This document shows positions 1 to 11,420 of a DNA stretch of 64,000 nucleotides, in pieces (the first letter of the stretch is position 1; every line of letters starts with the position of its first letter). Where the stretch lies: contig NC_092874.1 in NCBI RefSeq assembly GCF_028372415.1, forward strand, positions 59,123,865 to 59,187,864. Reading direction: 5' to 3'. Made by a program: the position numbers and the translations under genes. This DNA comes from Notamacropus eugenii. Lineage: Eukaryota > Chordata > Mammalia > Diprotodontia > Macropodidae. A model generated the notes under the pieces. It worked only from the letters and a program-made list of their open reading frames with translations. It was not told where the DNA came from and made no database searches.

Positions 1-539
1 GTAAGATAACTCAAGTCTAAGTTCTAAAAATAATATAAATGGGAAACTGTTTAAGTTTAGCATTTATGGTTTTACCATATCTTTATCTTTTTTTGGAAAG
101 CTTTCATTTGTTTGGAAAATAGGAGCAGTATCACAAGACTGATGACAAGCAAACGTCCTGACTTCCCAAAAAGGGAAAAGGACAGAATCTAAAGATCCTT
201 GGATGGTAGAAGCTTTTTTCCCCCTATATATCAACAGACTGAGATAGCAATTATAGCATCCTGATTGAATAAGACTGAATTACAGAAGTAATTCTAAAGG
301 CATGGCTGTTTTCCCCCCAGCAAAGTATACAGATTTCTATAGAAAAGAAAGGCAGAAAACCAAACAACATGGTGGCTAGAGCTTCAAATGAGCTTCGAGG
401 AAAAGAAAATGAGTACTCTATCTATGGTATTCTAAAAGAAGTATTAAAAATATATTCAATTCAATGTTATTTATGTATATTATTATACACACACCATCCA
501 CATCCTCATACCATTAACAATCACACACTGTGCATATGG

Positions 540-850
540 AACTATTCCTTGTTTTAGAAAAATATGCCATGAAGATGAAGCCATATATGACTTTGGAAGG
601 CACAGAAATTCCAAATTATAGAGCCTTGATTTCCTCCAGAATGATTCGTTTCTATCAGCTAGAATCAAGGAAACTTGCCACCAGGGACAGAGCTGCAGCC
701 ATCATCCACATGAGTGGTTTATCTAGTCTTCAAATGTACCCACTTTAAATGGTTTACGTCATGAACACAAAGTTATTGATAAAATTTTGGAAGAAAAGCC
801 TGAAGGCTAAAATTAGGCTTCAATAAGGCTTAAGGATTACATAGGAATTT
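540..850 (+). pseudogene. Unidentified coding-like tract, possible decayed host-gene copy
   Basis: A stretch open from 530 to 748 has amphipathic, protein-like composition, for example YRALISSRMIRFYQLESRKL. A second frame just downstream reads LNGLRHEHKVIDKILEEKPEG-like sequence. The two together faintly resemble the DUF1771 plus Smr domain end of N4BP2-type proteins, but the match is weak and from memory. There is no intron structure, no clear A-tail and no flanking duplication. It could be a very old processed copy or chance. Confidence 0.2.
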
Positions 851-1369
851 AACTTACATAAACTACTGCTTACTTCTTTTTACATTAATGATCAAAAATT
901 GATGATATCTTGATATAATTTGAACCAGACTATGATTCTGAGCTTTGTCATCAGTAGATTTAATTTAGACTGACAGTATAAATGGACAAAGAATTGGGCT
1001 TCGGAACTGAATTAGGAATTAAAAAGTAAGACAGGGCATTTAGATTGGCATAGCACTCTCAATGGTTTCAAGATTCTTTTTTTAAAGCCCATCATCTTAA
1101 TGTCAATGTTTTTCTGGTAACACATTGGGATGGAGAATCATGAAATACTACAATCTCCAAAAAATCAAAACTGCGGGTATACTCAAAGGTGACTGTGTCT
1201 AAGTAACCATATAGGAAATCTGAGAAAAATTATGTACGATGAGAAAAGGGGATGAACTGGGCATATGGAGAGAGGGAAGGATAAAAGATGGAAAGCTCAT
1301 ATGGCACAAAAGGGATATTAGTAAATATCTTGAGTGGATCACCAGTAAAAGATGTATATAGAACATCAT

Positions 1370-1625
1370 GAAGAACAATGTAATAGCTAAGATTTACATG
1401 AAGCCTATATGATGCCAGGCACTATGCAAAGTGCTTTATAAATACCATCTCCTTTGATCCTCACACCTGAGAGATGGATGCTTTTATTACCCCATTTTGC
1501 AGGTGAGGAAACTGAGAAAGACAGAGGTTTAGTGATTTACCCAAAGTCATATAGCTAGTAAGTACCTGAGGCAGGATTTGAACTCAGATCTTCCTGACTC
1601 CAGGCCTAGTTGCTCACCAAGGTAC
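1370..1625 (-). repeat. MIR SINE
   Basis: It reads as the reverse complement of MIR. It has the 'atgccaggcactatgcaaag' end, then 'ccccattttgcaggtgagga', then the 'tcatatagctagtaag' core and 'gatttgaactcagatcttcc' towards the tRNA-like head. It is nearly full length. Confidence 0.85.
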
Positions 1626-2150
1626 CCGTGAAAAAATGTCACGAGATAAGGACCCATGGGTAAGTTATAGTCTGCTCTAACAGCAGGAGTATGAACATTG
1701 ATGAGATCATGGATCAACTGAAGTAGGAATTACTTTAACCATTTATATGAATTCTTTTCTTCTATTTATGACCTTTAAATCATAAAAATATGCCATTTCA
1801 TAAAATTCCAATGATTAGCCACAGGTTCTTTCCCTTGAAACAAAAACATTTAGTAAATATTTTAATTGAATAAGGGAAAAATGCATAGATTAAATCTATT
1901 TCATCAAGTTAAAAAAACATGGCAAATGAAAAGGTAACTGTTTGCTTGTCTTCTTTGACTTAACTGTATTCACCCTTACGCCTACGAAATTTCACTTCTT
2001 TAAAAACTATTGCCCTGCTTTCTAGACAAATTGATATTAAAGAAATCTATTCACTCTCACAATGAAATTTGAAGTATACTTAAAAAAATTTTAAATTTTC
2101 TTTAAATAAAAGAATACAGCTTTTTTTTAGTAAAACACCTTATAACATAC

Positions 2151-2304
2151 TTCAGTGGGCTGCTCAAACCGAAAATTTCACTGCGGCTCAATTCAGAAAT
2201 CCCATTTCCAAGAAATGCTTTTTTTCCATCAAACTCTTTGGCTCCTTTTTTACATTTTCCCTCAATATCAGAATAAACAGAGACAACATCTCCAGCTCTC
2301 ATAA
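2151..2304 (-). CDS. NSUN6: NSUN6 coding exon 5 (rest of PUA domain)
   Basis: This 154-nt exon encodes MRAGDVVSVYSDIEGKCKKG, then AKEFDGKKAFLGNGISELS and RSEIFGLSSPL, ending two bases into a Lys codon with a GTATGT donor. It has a TTTCTAG acceptor. Compared with human (EIFSGLPELKGMG), the end of the exon is slightly diverged. The next exon is beyond the left edge. Confidence 0.95.
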
Positions 2305-5300
2305 CTAGAAAAAGGAGAAAATTAAAAGATCCCATTAAACTATGCTTTTTCAAAGAGGAATGAACATCCAGGGAGGGACCATTATAGAGATCTCTCATGC
2401 ATCACACCAAATTTATGTCATCATCTTAATACTGTCCTTGACCAAAAAAAACAGGTTTTACTTTTTTAGATCAGGACTAATGGCAAACTGAATTTTGCAA
2501 TTCTTTCAAAAAAGAAATGTCAGAAAGGCAAATTTCTTACTTCTTATGAAGAAGGTAACATTTTAATGCAGGTCCAATTCTGCTTCAGTAAATGTCACTT
2601 GAACAGAAGTATTTTCCCAATCCACTTTTTGAGGAAGAGTCAATACAATAAAATAATTTTTAAAGACACGTATTCTCAATTTTTCAAAAACCTGGACAAA
2701 TGCCAATTAGTAGTATTTTTAGAATTTTTTTCTGATCTCTTTAAAAAAAATTTCTTGGTTCATGTAAGAGACAATGGTTGTGGAAGAAATTAAAGTATAT
2801 TTTCCATGAGAGGATACTTTTACTCTAAGTCTAATCAGCTGGGGAGCAGTAAAAATAAGTGGGTGAAGTTGAAAGGAATAAGACTGGTTTGGCATTCATA
2901 TAAATTATACAGACAATACAATTTTAGAAGATTTGGCAAAAACTATCTGCTAGACATAAATAAAACAATATCTTCTTTGTGTCATGCTGCCCCTGGCCTT
3001 ATAATTTCAGACACATGAGAGTTCTAACTATTTGCAATCCAGTTCCCTTTTAGAAAACTTCTGTGTGCTTCCTTCCAAGATGGAACAGTCTTAAGTTCTA
3101 AATTATGCCGAACTTCAAGGCTGGTTCGTAAAGGTGTACTGGTAATGCATTTTTTAATTTTTGTATGATCAAGTGCCTCTGACTGAATAATGGGATTAAA
3201 GAATATCTTCCCCCACACATTAATGGGCCTGGGAAGATTTACAGGAAGGCCTATACTTTTTGTTAATGAGGCACTGGTTCTCAAGGGCTGTGATGCCCTC
3301 TGGCCCTAAAAAGTGTATAAAGACTCTGAGGCAAGGTTTTAGTTTGGGGCTTACTGACTGGAAGTGTTTGTCTGAGCAGATGAGCCTCTGGGCAGCCGCT
3401 AAGGGGCCCCCAGGTTTTGAAAACCCAGATGTCGGTGCTTTCTCTCTGATAACTATGTACGTATGTGATGGTCAGACAGTTGGGTCTCTCTGTTGATCTA
3501 TGATGTATATATTGCATGTCAGACAGTTGGAAACCCTGTCTGTTGATCTGGATTTCTCTGTATTTTCTCTGAAGTTCAGGGTGCTAACTTTTTCCCCTAA
3601 GCCAAGTGAATGATACACATGCTTGATTAAAGTGATTGTTGACCCCTCAAAAGTTACTTTCCTTTGAGAAAGCCAGATTAAAGACTTGTGACAGCAGTCC
3701 TCCTGTGTATGTCAGGGTGCTTGCTTTTACAACAGGGAAGGTCTTAGAGACCTGAGGTAAGTAATTCAGCTTTATCTGTGATCTTCACACTATTCTGCCA
3801 CTGAATCCCCATAGTAAAAGTAACTTAGTTGTTTTTTTTGCAAAGATGGGGACAATTTTATTTGGTTTGGACTTGTGATTTCAATACTGTAGGAATCACC
3901 CAGAAAGAAATGTCTTCTACCAATGAAGATCAGCAATTATTCTAAAACCTATAATCTTGAAGAGTTGTCCAGAGCATTGCCCAGCTTCACACAGCAGTGC
4001 AAGAGGTGAAATCAGAATCATGGCCTTTCTGACTCTAAGTTTGGTCATGTAATCGTTACAATGTTGTCTCTCAAAACTGTGAGTGATGCAAATTTTATGT
4101 TCAATGATTCCAAAAAATTTAATTGTTTTCTTACATTGAAATGAGGTCTTTCCTGTAAGGAACTCAAGTGTAAACTGACAAATAATAATTGTATATTATC
4201 AAAACATTGCAATAAAACTGTTAATTGTATGAAATAAAAATTAAATTTCTAAAAATCAAAACACACCCCCAAGAAATTACTATTAAAGCTGTTTGATAAA
4301 TACGCTATACTAGCTATTTTCTTTTTAAACATTTTAAGGAACAATAATTATATAAAAATGAAACATTTTCTCACATTTTAATTTGCAAATGCACAACAAT
4401 CTCTTTAAAACAGGCAACATATAAACTACTAATAATCATAAAATTAAAGTCTAGAAATAACATGGTCTTCTGCTCTACTTCATCCGATATTATTTTTCTT
4501 TTTTTTTTTGAATTTGAGACTTCATGCAGTATCCTACAGCTGGCAGTAAACTAACCAAAAACAAAAATCACTCAGCTTAAATGAGTTGAGCACCATGCTA
4601 TTCAAATCATGTGAAAAGTAATAATGAAAGGAAACTGCAATTAATTTCAACCTACTTACTAATCTACAGACTCTTATAAAAGTTTATGAGAATGTGTGTG
4701 TACCTAGTTTTAATGAAAAGTCACACACAAAGATGAAGTCATAAAATCAAAATATTGCTGTCACTCACACAACAAACATATACTCAAACAAATAGGTATA
4801 CCCTATCTACTCAGTGATAAATCAGTAGGATTTCCATTTGGAAAAAGATTTTTAAAAAATTTATTTTGAAAAAACATATCACTCACCAATTCTAAAGTAA
4901 TAAATCCTAACCTCTAACAAAGTAGAAAAATACCAAGAAAGCACTGAGTTCAATTAGTAGAACCAAATAATGCCATAAGGTCCAAGAACTGCAGGTGTGG
5001 AGGGAAGCAGAGGAAATGAAGAAAGGATAAGCTGGACAGAATTCATTTATTATCATAATTATGTGCATTTAACTCTAATATTTTGCTTAGCAAAGGGAAA
5101 TTTCTAATTAGAAGAAAAAAGGCACACAACCAACACATCTGGATAATTCTCTCAAAAAAAAAAAATATGCACTTACATTTTGAAGCAGAAATGATTCCTG
5201 GAACATAGACATGTGCTCCCCTTAGCACGGCATTACCACAGTGAGCTCCAACTATGACTTCATAGGGTTGCCTGTTTATATTATTCCTAAGAACATGAAA

Positions 5301-8300
5301 GTTAAACAGAATAATGTATCCTAAAGTCTATAAGCTTTTTCAAATTCCAGTTTTCCTTTTTCTGTTTAGCCATTTTCAGTAATGTACAACTCTTCATGAC
5401 CCTATTTGGGGTTTTCTTGTCATAGATATTGGAGTAGTTTGCCATTTCCTTCTCCAAGACATTCTAAAGATGAGGAAACTGAGGCAAATAGGGTTAAATG
5501 ACTTGCCCAGGGTCACACAACTAGTATCTGAGACCAGATTTAAACGCAGGGAGAGGAATTTTCCTTACTCCAGGCTATTTTTTTTTTTAAAGCAACTTTT
5601 CAGCTTGAAGTATTATTACTGGGGCTTAGCAAAAATATGAGATACTCCCACCTAAGAAATGGTGGGTGAGAAAGAGGAAACAATGAATAAAAGAAAAAAA
5701 TGGAAGTAGTAAAAAAGAGTGGGGAATATTAGAAAGGAAAAACAAACGTGGTAGGTAGTGATAGAAACTGCTCAGGTAACACTGAGTCAGTTCCTGAATA
5801 TCTGTATGCAGCAGAGTACTGGAAGAACAAAAATAAAAGCAGTAACCGCTAAAGCCTGTGCCAGAAAGAATCCAACAAAACCAAGGAGCTGGGGATAGCA
5901 GGCAGGCTCAGGTCGTGCCTCTCTCTAGGTAACTAAAACTGCAGGGTACAGTGAAGGTATTGACCTCCCCAGACCAATAACATCCCAAGTCCAGTCCCTA
6001 AGAGTACAAGAGACAATGAAAAACGGCAGAGAAGAAGTGGTTCTCAAAACCAGTAACATCTACTCAAGGAACACTCCATGTGCAGCTAAGTGGCTAAGGG
6101 GATAGTTATCTATATGGGGTAACAGACTTTCCAAGTCCCATCCTTTGAGCACCCCTTCCTGTAATCACATCTACGCTGCATCCCCATCCTTGAAAGCAGC
6201 AACTGTCTCCCTTGTTTCTGCACCCCTCTCCTTGCATAGTGTTAGGCACATGATAGACACTGAATAAACACTTAATGAAGATTACTGAAAATATCAGATG
6301 TGTCCCAAGAAGAAAGGCTGAGTTTTCTTAATGGGGGATTGCCTCTGCTGCACACTTGCTGTGAGAACTACAGGACAGTTTGAGGAATCAGAAAAGGTTG
6401 GAGGCTGGCCTTGAGATGTCCTTGACAAAGCGAGCTCTCAGAAAGGATGCTATTTCACCCCAGATGCACATCTGGCTGCACCAAGTCTTCAGGGGGACCT
6501 CAAGTTTTGGGAGGATAAAGTAGGCAACCAGGGGCACAGGCAGTAAAGGCTAGAGGAGAGGCTTGACTCTAGTCTCCCTGGCTACAAGGCATGCTCTCTA
6601 TTAGACTATAATGATCCATAAGGAAATCATAAACTAACAGAAAGATAAATACAGTATCAGTCTGGTGACAGCTAGAAGAACAAATAAGAGTACTGAGCCT
6701 GGAATTAGGAAAACTCAAGTACAAATCCAGCCTTAGACACGGAGCCATGTAACCCTGGGCAAGTCACTTCACCTCTGACTCAGTTTCCTCAATTGTAAGA
6801 TGGGAATAATAGCACCTATCTCCCAAGGTAACTGTGAAGCTTGAATGAGATTATTTGTAAAAGACTTAGTACACTGCCTGACACATAGTAAGTGTTTAAT
6901 AAATGTTTTTTCTTTCCTTCCTCAACTTCCTCATGCTCCCCAACAATATTTGATAACAAAGGGAAGTTCAGATCTCATGTCTTTAATACTCTACTTAAAT
7001 CCCAGAATATCAAGATAGAGTATTCTAAATAACAGTATTTGTTTAGTGTTTATCTTACAATATCTAAGTTATAATATGAGAGTGTATCATATTTGTTGTT
7101 GAAAAAGATTTTAGCACAGTATTTTCCCTGGTGACAAAGCTTACTGCTTACGCATAGTTCAACCTAAAATTCATTTCACTCAATTCAAAAGAAATGCATC
7201 CTAGGCTCAATTCTACTTTGCCTTTGCAATGATTCTGGCTTTCTTAGAAAGCTAACTTCTTTATTAGGGTTAATATGAATTTTCCCAAGCCAACATTGAT
7301 GAGACCAGATTAAATTTTTAACGCAAGGTGGAGTAACTTGATGTTATCACTAAACATAAAAATGGTCAAAGCACACTAGTGAGAAGAGTCCTATTATTTA
7401 ACAAAATAAGGTTTTTGAACCAAGTTGTCACAAACCTGGGTCCAATTACAGGAATCAGTAACACATCCTGAACATCTGGGTGCTGAAGAATTGGAACACT
7501 TAATCCATTAAATTGCTGTTAAAATAAACAGACACAATTACTAAAAACAAATATAATCAGATACTTAGTTCACCAGTTTAGAGATTCCATTCATAGATGC
7601 AGATCACAATACCCTCCATGCTTTAGTAAACATAAACAGTCTTTAAGTTGCGGCCTAAAAAAAAAAGATCACTTAATGGCCAACCTTCTAATGATGAGCC
7701 TTGCTGACTCCAGCAAAGCTGGCCTTGCATACAATTATATGTAAACTCAGTTTTAGAATAATTTCTGAACAAGTCCTCATTCAAAAGAACAGGATTATAT
7801 GATTTAAACAATAGTTGCAGCCATAGCTAGCATTTATAAAACACTTTACAGTTTACCAAACACTTTACAAATGTAGAGAGACGGTATTTGGTCAGAAAGT
7901 AATCTCTCTTATAAACATGTATAGAAAGATACACTGAGTTTTGGATAATATTTGTGACTGTTACGCCACTACGAAATAGAGTCAGGAAATGTGTCAGATC
8001 CACACTAGAGTGTCAGGTTTTCGTTTCTTCTGCAGTACTTTTGCTACCATATTAAGGGTGAGGGGAGAGAAACCTGAAAGATGTGTATGATCTGATACAG
8101 ACTAAAGTATAAAGAATAACGAGCAATTCTGAAAGATTTAAGAACTTTTATCAATACAATGATCAACCATGATTCTAGAGAATTGAAAATGAAGAATGTT
8201 TCACTTCATGACAGGTGATGGACTAATGTGAAAAAGAAAAAACTCATTTTTGGACACAGCAAATGTGGGAAATTGTTTTGTCTGAACACACTTATATGTT

Positions 8301-10845
8301 ACAAGGTTCTGTATTTTTCACCCCAGTGGAAATAATTTGGTAAGGAGGGAAAAGTTTGATCATTGAAAAAAATAAGGCAATAAAAAAAATAATAGCATAC
8401 ATTATTTATATACTTTTTCACTTTACAGAGTCTTACAGTACCAAGCAAATGTACATTTTCACTTGACTGTTAAAATGACTTGTAGGTTAAATAGTACAAG
8501 ACATTTAAGGAGAAATTTTATAGATAAAGAAGTGGAAGCTCAGAGAAATGACTAGCCAGAACACACAACTATCTATTTCTGCCAGTTTTATAAGGAAAAA
8601 AAAAAATAGACTACTGGGAGGAAAAGACAAGAGGCTGATTCCCTCAATTATTTAGAAATGTGACAGCTGTAGATATTTTCCTTTTTCAGATAAGCAAAAG
8701 GGAAAATCAAAGTTACAAAAAAAGGCATCAACTCATAAATAGCCATGACACATTTATTTTCATAGAATCTCAGTTTTGTGAAAGGAACCTTAAAAATCAT
8801 TGAATCCATCCTCCAACCTATTTTACCCAACACACATTTTTTCATAGGCAAAGAAAGTCTAAAACCCAGAAAATATAAGGATTTCCTGCCCATGATCCTG
8901 TAGCTGGCTAGAAAACTTCACAAGTCCAAAAAATATTAGATTATGATTACTAACATGTATAAAGAATTCAACAAACCTTATTTATTTCTTCAAGCAGCAA
9001 ATCTTTCACATGTTTTACAGATGTTAAATGTGTATTCACTCTAACAGTTGAAAATGCTGGTGGGTGTGACAAGTGATTTAACAGGGTTTCAAATTTCCTT
9101 TCTGCTTCCTGCACACCTAATGCACTTACAATCTTGAAAGAAAAAGAAAAAAAACAGGAATGCAAGACTGACTTCTTTTTGGTCAAATGGAAAACTTAAA
9201 AACAATGTCCTAAGAAAGAGAACCATTTATTTTTATGATTACCACTCTATTTCAAGCATGTTTTAGCATCTGACCAAGTTCTATTGCGTTTTGTTGTATC
9301 TACTTGTTATTAACACTGAGAAATTAAATATGAAATCTTCAAAGTATCATTCATTAATATTCTATACGTAATTTTCATAATTACTCAAGCTTCTATTATA
9401 TTTAATTATGGCATGAATTAGCAATGTTATTTAGGAAAAAATATACTAGAAGACGGTTATGTAATCTATGGTTTTCTGGAATTAGATGTGGCAGGATCAA
9501 AAGGAGAAAAAAACCTCAGAGATCATATGGCCCACCCTCTTGTTTTACAAACAGAAAACTAAGGAAGTTAAGTGTCTTCCCCAAGGTCACATAACTAGAG
9601 CAGCACAAGGCTGGCCCAAGGCCTTATATCTCCAATTCTGTTGCCACAGCTATACTATATATACCATGACTTTACAAAACTTGAACTTGGATACATGCTT
9701 CTCCATTATGAACTCCAAGAGGGCAGACGCTGGGAACAGCTGCTTTTTCTATGTGCTACTTAAGCTGGTGGAATTAAACAGCTCTTCCAAGAATCTGATT
9801 TCTGCACTTGATTCAAAGCTTCCATAAAAGTGCAAAATGTTAAAAACAACGAACGCTCGGGTAGCTTCACTTATCCCCTTTGCCCCGAAGCGGGCTTTGG
9901 GCCACAGAGCCCCGAGTTCAGGTTCCCTCTCTCACACAAGCTTCACTTCTAGAAGTGCCTCGGCTGACACCCCAGGCCTACAAGCAACGACGTGCACCCG
10001 CACAAATCACAAGGAAAGGAACCAGAAGCGCCACCCAAGCCCGGTACCGTCCACTACAACAGGGGCGGCCCTTCCTTTGGGGCTTCCGTCACACATGATG
10101 TTAAGGAGCAGAAAGGAACGGGGCAAAGATCGGCATCTTCTCCTTCAGGGACCCTGGTGGTTTCTTACTTTCACCTTTATCTAGGCTCGAGCCCTTCCAG
10201 GCCGGACCGTCCACCTCCAGCCTCACTTTAAACTCTCCTGCGCCAGCCCCACCTGCTGCCACTAAGGGCACTCGAGGCCAAAAGCCCCGGGTTCGAACCC
10301 GCGCAGCTGCGTGCTCCGTCCCAGGCCCGCCACGCCCGCGCCCTGGTCGGTAGGAGGGAGCTGGATGACACGACTGCCAAGGCCCCCTCACCCTAACCTT
10401 AAATTCGTGACGCCGCGTTGGGGTCACTGGGGGAGGGCACCCCATCCCTGCCTCCCCGTCTGGGGGAGCCCAGGGCGCTGCCGGCTTTTCCGTCGCCCCC
10501 GGCGGCCACGGGACGCCTCTGGTATCGTCTTCTCCAGCTCCTGACTAGGTCCGGCCTCCTAAACACAGGCCGAGCGGGCATTTTCGTAGGCAAAGGCGAA
10601 CCCTGGGCACGGAGCGGGCCTTTCTTTCACTCGCTGCCAAGGCGCCCCGAGCGCCAGCCCGCCCTCGCCCCGCCCCCCCCGGGCCGCGCCGTCCCCGCGA
10701 GGTCTCGGCGTCCCTTCCCTCGGACCTCGGGCCGCCTGGGCCTCTCTAAGCGCTGCGCCGGCCGACCTACCTCCTTATTCTTAAAGCTCGCCCTGAGGTA
10801 GTCTTCGACTTCAGGTTTCATGGATATTTGGGGGAAAAGGAACAT
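2151..10845 (-). CDS. NSUN6: NSUN6, 5' part (coding exons 1-5 of a longer gene)
   Basis: NSUN6 is an S-adenosylmethionine-dependent RNA cytosine-5 methyltransferase that methylates C72 in the acceptor stem of tRNA-Cys and tRNA-Thr, and some mRNA sites. Five exons with GT/AG borders and consistent phases join to 191 complete codons that follow remembered human NSUN6 closely: residues 1-25, 26-77, 78-104, 105-141 and 142-191. The N-terminal region leads into the PUA domain (about residues 110-200), which contacts the tRNA CCA end; it includes VGAHCGNAVLRGAHVYVPGI and GDVVSVYSDI. The Rossmann methyltransferase core and its two catalytic cysteines are not in the window, so activity cannot be judged here. 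Human NSUN6 has 469 residues. The start codon was chosen by alignment to the human N terminus (human MSIFPKIS, here MFLFPQIS). Gene identity is firm; the gene is cut by the window edge, not visibly broken. Confidence 0.96.
3024..3179 (-). other. Orphan open stretch abutting an LTR
   Basis: About 50 codons on the minus strand read with a protein-like composition (for example TSLEVRHNLELKTVPSWKE) up to a stop at 3024. The frame runs into the LTR that begins at 3180. I do not recognise a family. It is not part of NSUN6. It may be a relic of an older gene copy or simply chance. Confidence 0.25.
3180..3731 (+). mobile_element. Solo LTR of an endogenous retrovirus-like element (copy 1)
   Basis: About 552 bp bounded by TG and CA (ending TTTTACA), with a TATA-like 'gtgtataaagactc' near 3313 and an ATTAAA signal near 3627. 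It matches the inverse element at 19561-20108 over its whole length, which defines both ends. No internal region accompanies it, so it is a solo LTR. No convincing target duplication is visible. The family was not identified. Divergence between copies by eye points to an old insertion. Confidence 0.75.
3845..4055. repeat. Old SINE-like repeat, family A
   Basis: The sequence with 'ggacttgtgatttcaatact', 'cttctaccaatgaagatcag' and 'agagttgtccagagcattg', followed by a MIR-like 'cacacagcagtgcaag' tail, recurs in more diverged form at 51975-52255. This suggests an interspersed family with a MIR-like core region. Confidence 0.55.
5177..5286 (-). CDS. NSUN6: NSUN6 coding exon 4 (start of PUA domain)
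   Basis: The exon has 110 nt: one base completing Arg104, 36 codons and one base of the next codon. The acceptor is TTCTTAG and the donor GTAAGT. It encodes EVIVGAHCGNAVLRGAHVYV, the first strands of the PUA domain. Human has GAQCGNAVLRGAHVYAPGI here. Confidence 0.96.
5340..5585 (-). repeat. Marsupial-type tRNA-derived SINE
   Basis: Reverse orientation. The 3' half reads 'catgaccctatttggggttt' and 'tagtttgccatttccttctc'; the core reads 'gatgaggaaactgaggcaaa' and 'gcccagggtcacacaactag'. Confidence 0.85.
6165..6285 (+). repeat. L2 LINE 3' end
   Basis: The tail reads 'gcagcaactgtctcccttgt' and 'gttaggcacatgatagacac' followed by 'tgaataaacacttaatgaag', which is the standard L2 terminus. Confidence 0.7.
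6690..6915 (+). repeat. MIR/Ther-type SINE
   Basis: Forward orientation, nearly complete: 'gagcctggaattaggaaaac', 'gtaaccctgggcaagtcact', 'ctcagtttcctcaattgtaa' and the terminal 'gcctgacacatagtaagtgt' with 'ttaataaatg'. Confidence 0.85.
7436..7515 (-). CDS. NSUN6: NSUN6 coding exon 3
   Basis: This 80-nt exon encodes QFNGLSVPILQHPDVQDV and then LLIPVIGP plus two bases of the next codon. It has an AACAG acceptor and a GTTTGT donor. Human NSUN6 has PDLQDV at the corresponding site. It is too short to stand out as an open frame and was found by similarity. Confidence 0.95.
7516..8976 (-). other. NSUN6 intron 2
   Basis: It has a MIR fragment near 7815-7895 ('acactttacagtttacca'), degraded MIR-like sequence at 8385-8575 and an L3/MIR-like relic at 8750-8905. 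Nothing else is recognised. Confidence 0.65.
8750..8905 (-). repeat. L3/CR1-like or MIR-related relic
   Basis: It reads 'catagaatctcagttttgtg', 'aaggaaccttaaaaatcatt' and 'cctgtagctggct'. This is the 'agaatctcagagttggaag...' type of old repeat, strongly decayed. Confidence 0.55.
8977..9132 (-). CDS. NSUN6: NSUN6 coding exon 2
   Basis: The exon has 156 nt, 52 codons, phase 0 at both ends, with a polypyrimidine tract and CAAG acceptor and a GTTTGT donor. It encodes the segment containing QEAERKFETLLNHLSHPP and VRVNTHL, which match human NSUN6 almost residue for residue. Confidence 0.96.
9133..10770 (-). other. NSUN6 intron 1
   Basis: An L3/MIR-like relic lies at about 9486-9640 ('cagagatcatatggcccacc', 'ccaaggtcacataactagag'). 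From about 9830 the sequence becomes GC-rich and merges with the promoter island. Long open frames here are a by-product of GC content. Confidence 0.7.
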
Positions 10846-11420
10846 TTTCCTATTTTTCCTCTCTTTTCGCGGAAGAAGCGCTCAAAAGAATTTTTTTTTT
10901 TTTTTTTGCTTTTCTTTAGGATGCCAGGACTTTGGGTTTGTTTTTAAACAGACACACGTGGCGCCCCCCTCGGCGCGGACGGGCAGCGCGGTACAGGCCG
11001 CGCCGCTCGGGGCCGCGCCTCGAGCCCGGACGCGCGCGCCGGGACTTTTTCCAGCTTCTGATGCCGCGGTGGAGAGCGGCTACCTCGGCTACCCCGGCCG
11101 GCGGCTCAGAGCCCCCCGCCCCCCATCTCCTAGCAAACGGGGGCCAAGCAGCGCGAGGGTGCTCGGGTATCGGGCTGCGGCCGGAAGGACGCGGGGCGGA
11201 TGGGGATCCCGCCTCTTACGTAGATACGAAATTTCTCCAGAGGGCCCGGATGTCGGCCTACGTCAACACGCCGCCGTGCGTCATGCGTCCTTAACGCCGC
11301 GAGTGCCACGTGTATCCTGTTGCGTAGTAGTTATGTTCCCTGGAGCGCTGGGCTCGTGCGGCGCAGGAGACCCTGGTGGTGCGGCACCCGGACCGGCCTC
11401 CTGCGAGCGGAGGGGACGGG
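10180..11420 (-). promoter_or_regulatory. NSUN6 CpG island and promoter region
   Basis: The stretch is markedly CpG-rich against an AT-rich background and contains NSUN6 coding exon 1. Upstream of the start codon are two CACGTG E-boxes (10955-10960 and 11307-11312), a TACGTCA CRE-like site (11259-11265) and TGCGTCA (11277-11283). No TATA box is visible. The transcription start cannot be placed, and a non-coding first exon in this island is possible. Confidence 0.75.
10771..10845 (-). CDS. NSUN6: NSUN6 coding exon 1
   Basis: This exon encodes 25 residues starting MFLFPQISMKPEVEDYL and ending KNKE, followed by a GTAGGT donor in phase 0. The human start is MSIFPKISLRPEVENYL. It lies inside the CpG island, and the ATG has A at position -3. 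The open frame continues into the intron, but that part has no family similarity and is intronic. Confidence 0.95.

Larger units (their letters stand above)
1..2150 (-). other. NSUN6 intron 5, partial
   Basis: No NSUN6 exon can be recognised here. It contains a MIR relic at 1370-1625 and an unidentified coding-like tract around 540-850. The rest is AT-rich sequence in which I see nothing else. Confidence 0.7.
2305..5176 (-). other. NSUN6 intron 4
   Basis: It holds an orphan open stretch (3024-3179), a solo LTR (3180-3731) and an old SINE-like repeat (3845-4055). The remaining AT-rich sequence, including 2305-3020 and 4060-5176, shows nothing I recognise. Confidence 0.7.
5287..7435 (-). other. 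NSUN6 intron 3
   Basis: It contains a marsupial-type SINE (5340-5585), an L2 3' end (6165-6285) and a MIR-like SINE (6690-6915). Stretches 5590-6160, 6290-6680 and 6920-7430 show no recognised feature. Confidence 0.7.

Noticed and set aside
9837-10231. Overlapping plus-strand frames of 72-115 codons upstream of NSUN6 exon 1
   Set aside because: They lie at the edge of the CpG island inside NSUN6 intron 1, with no motif, no splice logic and no similarity.
10285-10305. tRNA-like T-arm 'ggttcgaaccc' in the NSUN6 island
   Set aside because: The surrounding bases do not give a five-pair T stem, and no matching A box, anticodon arm or acceptor stem can be drawn on either strand.
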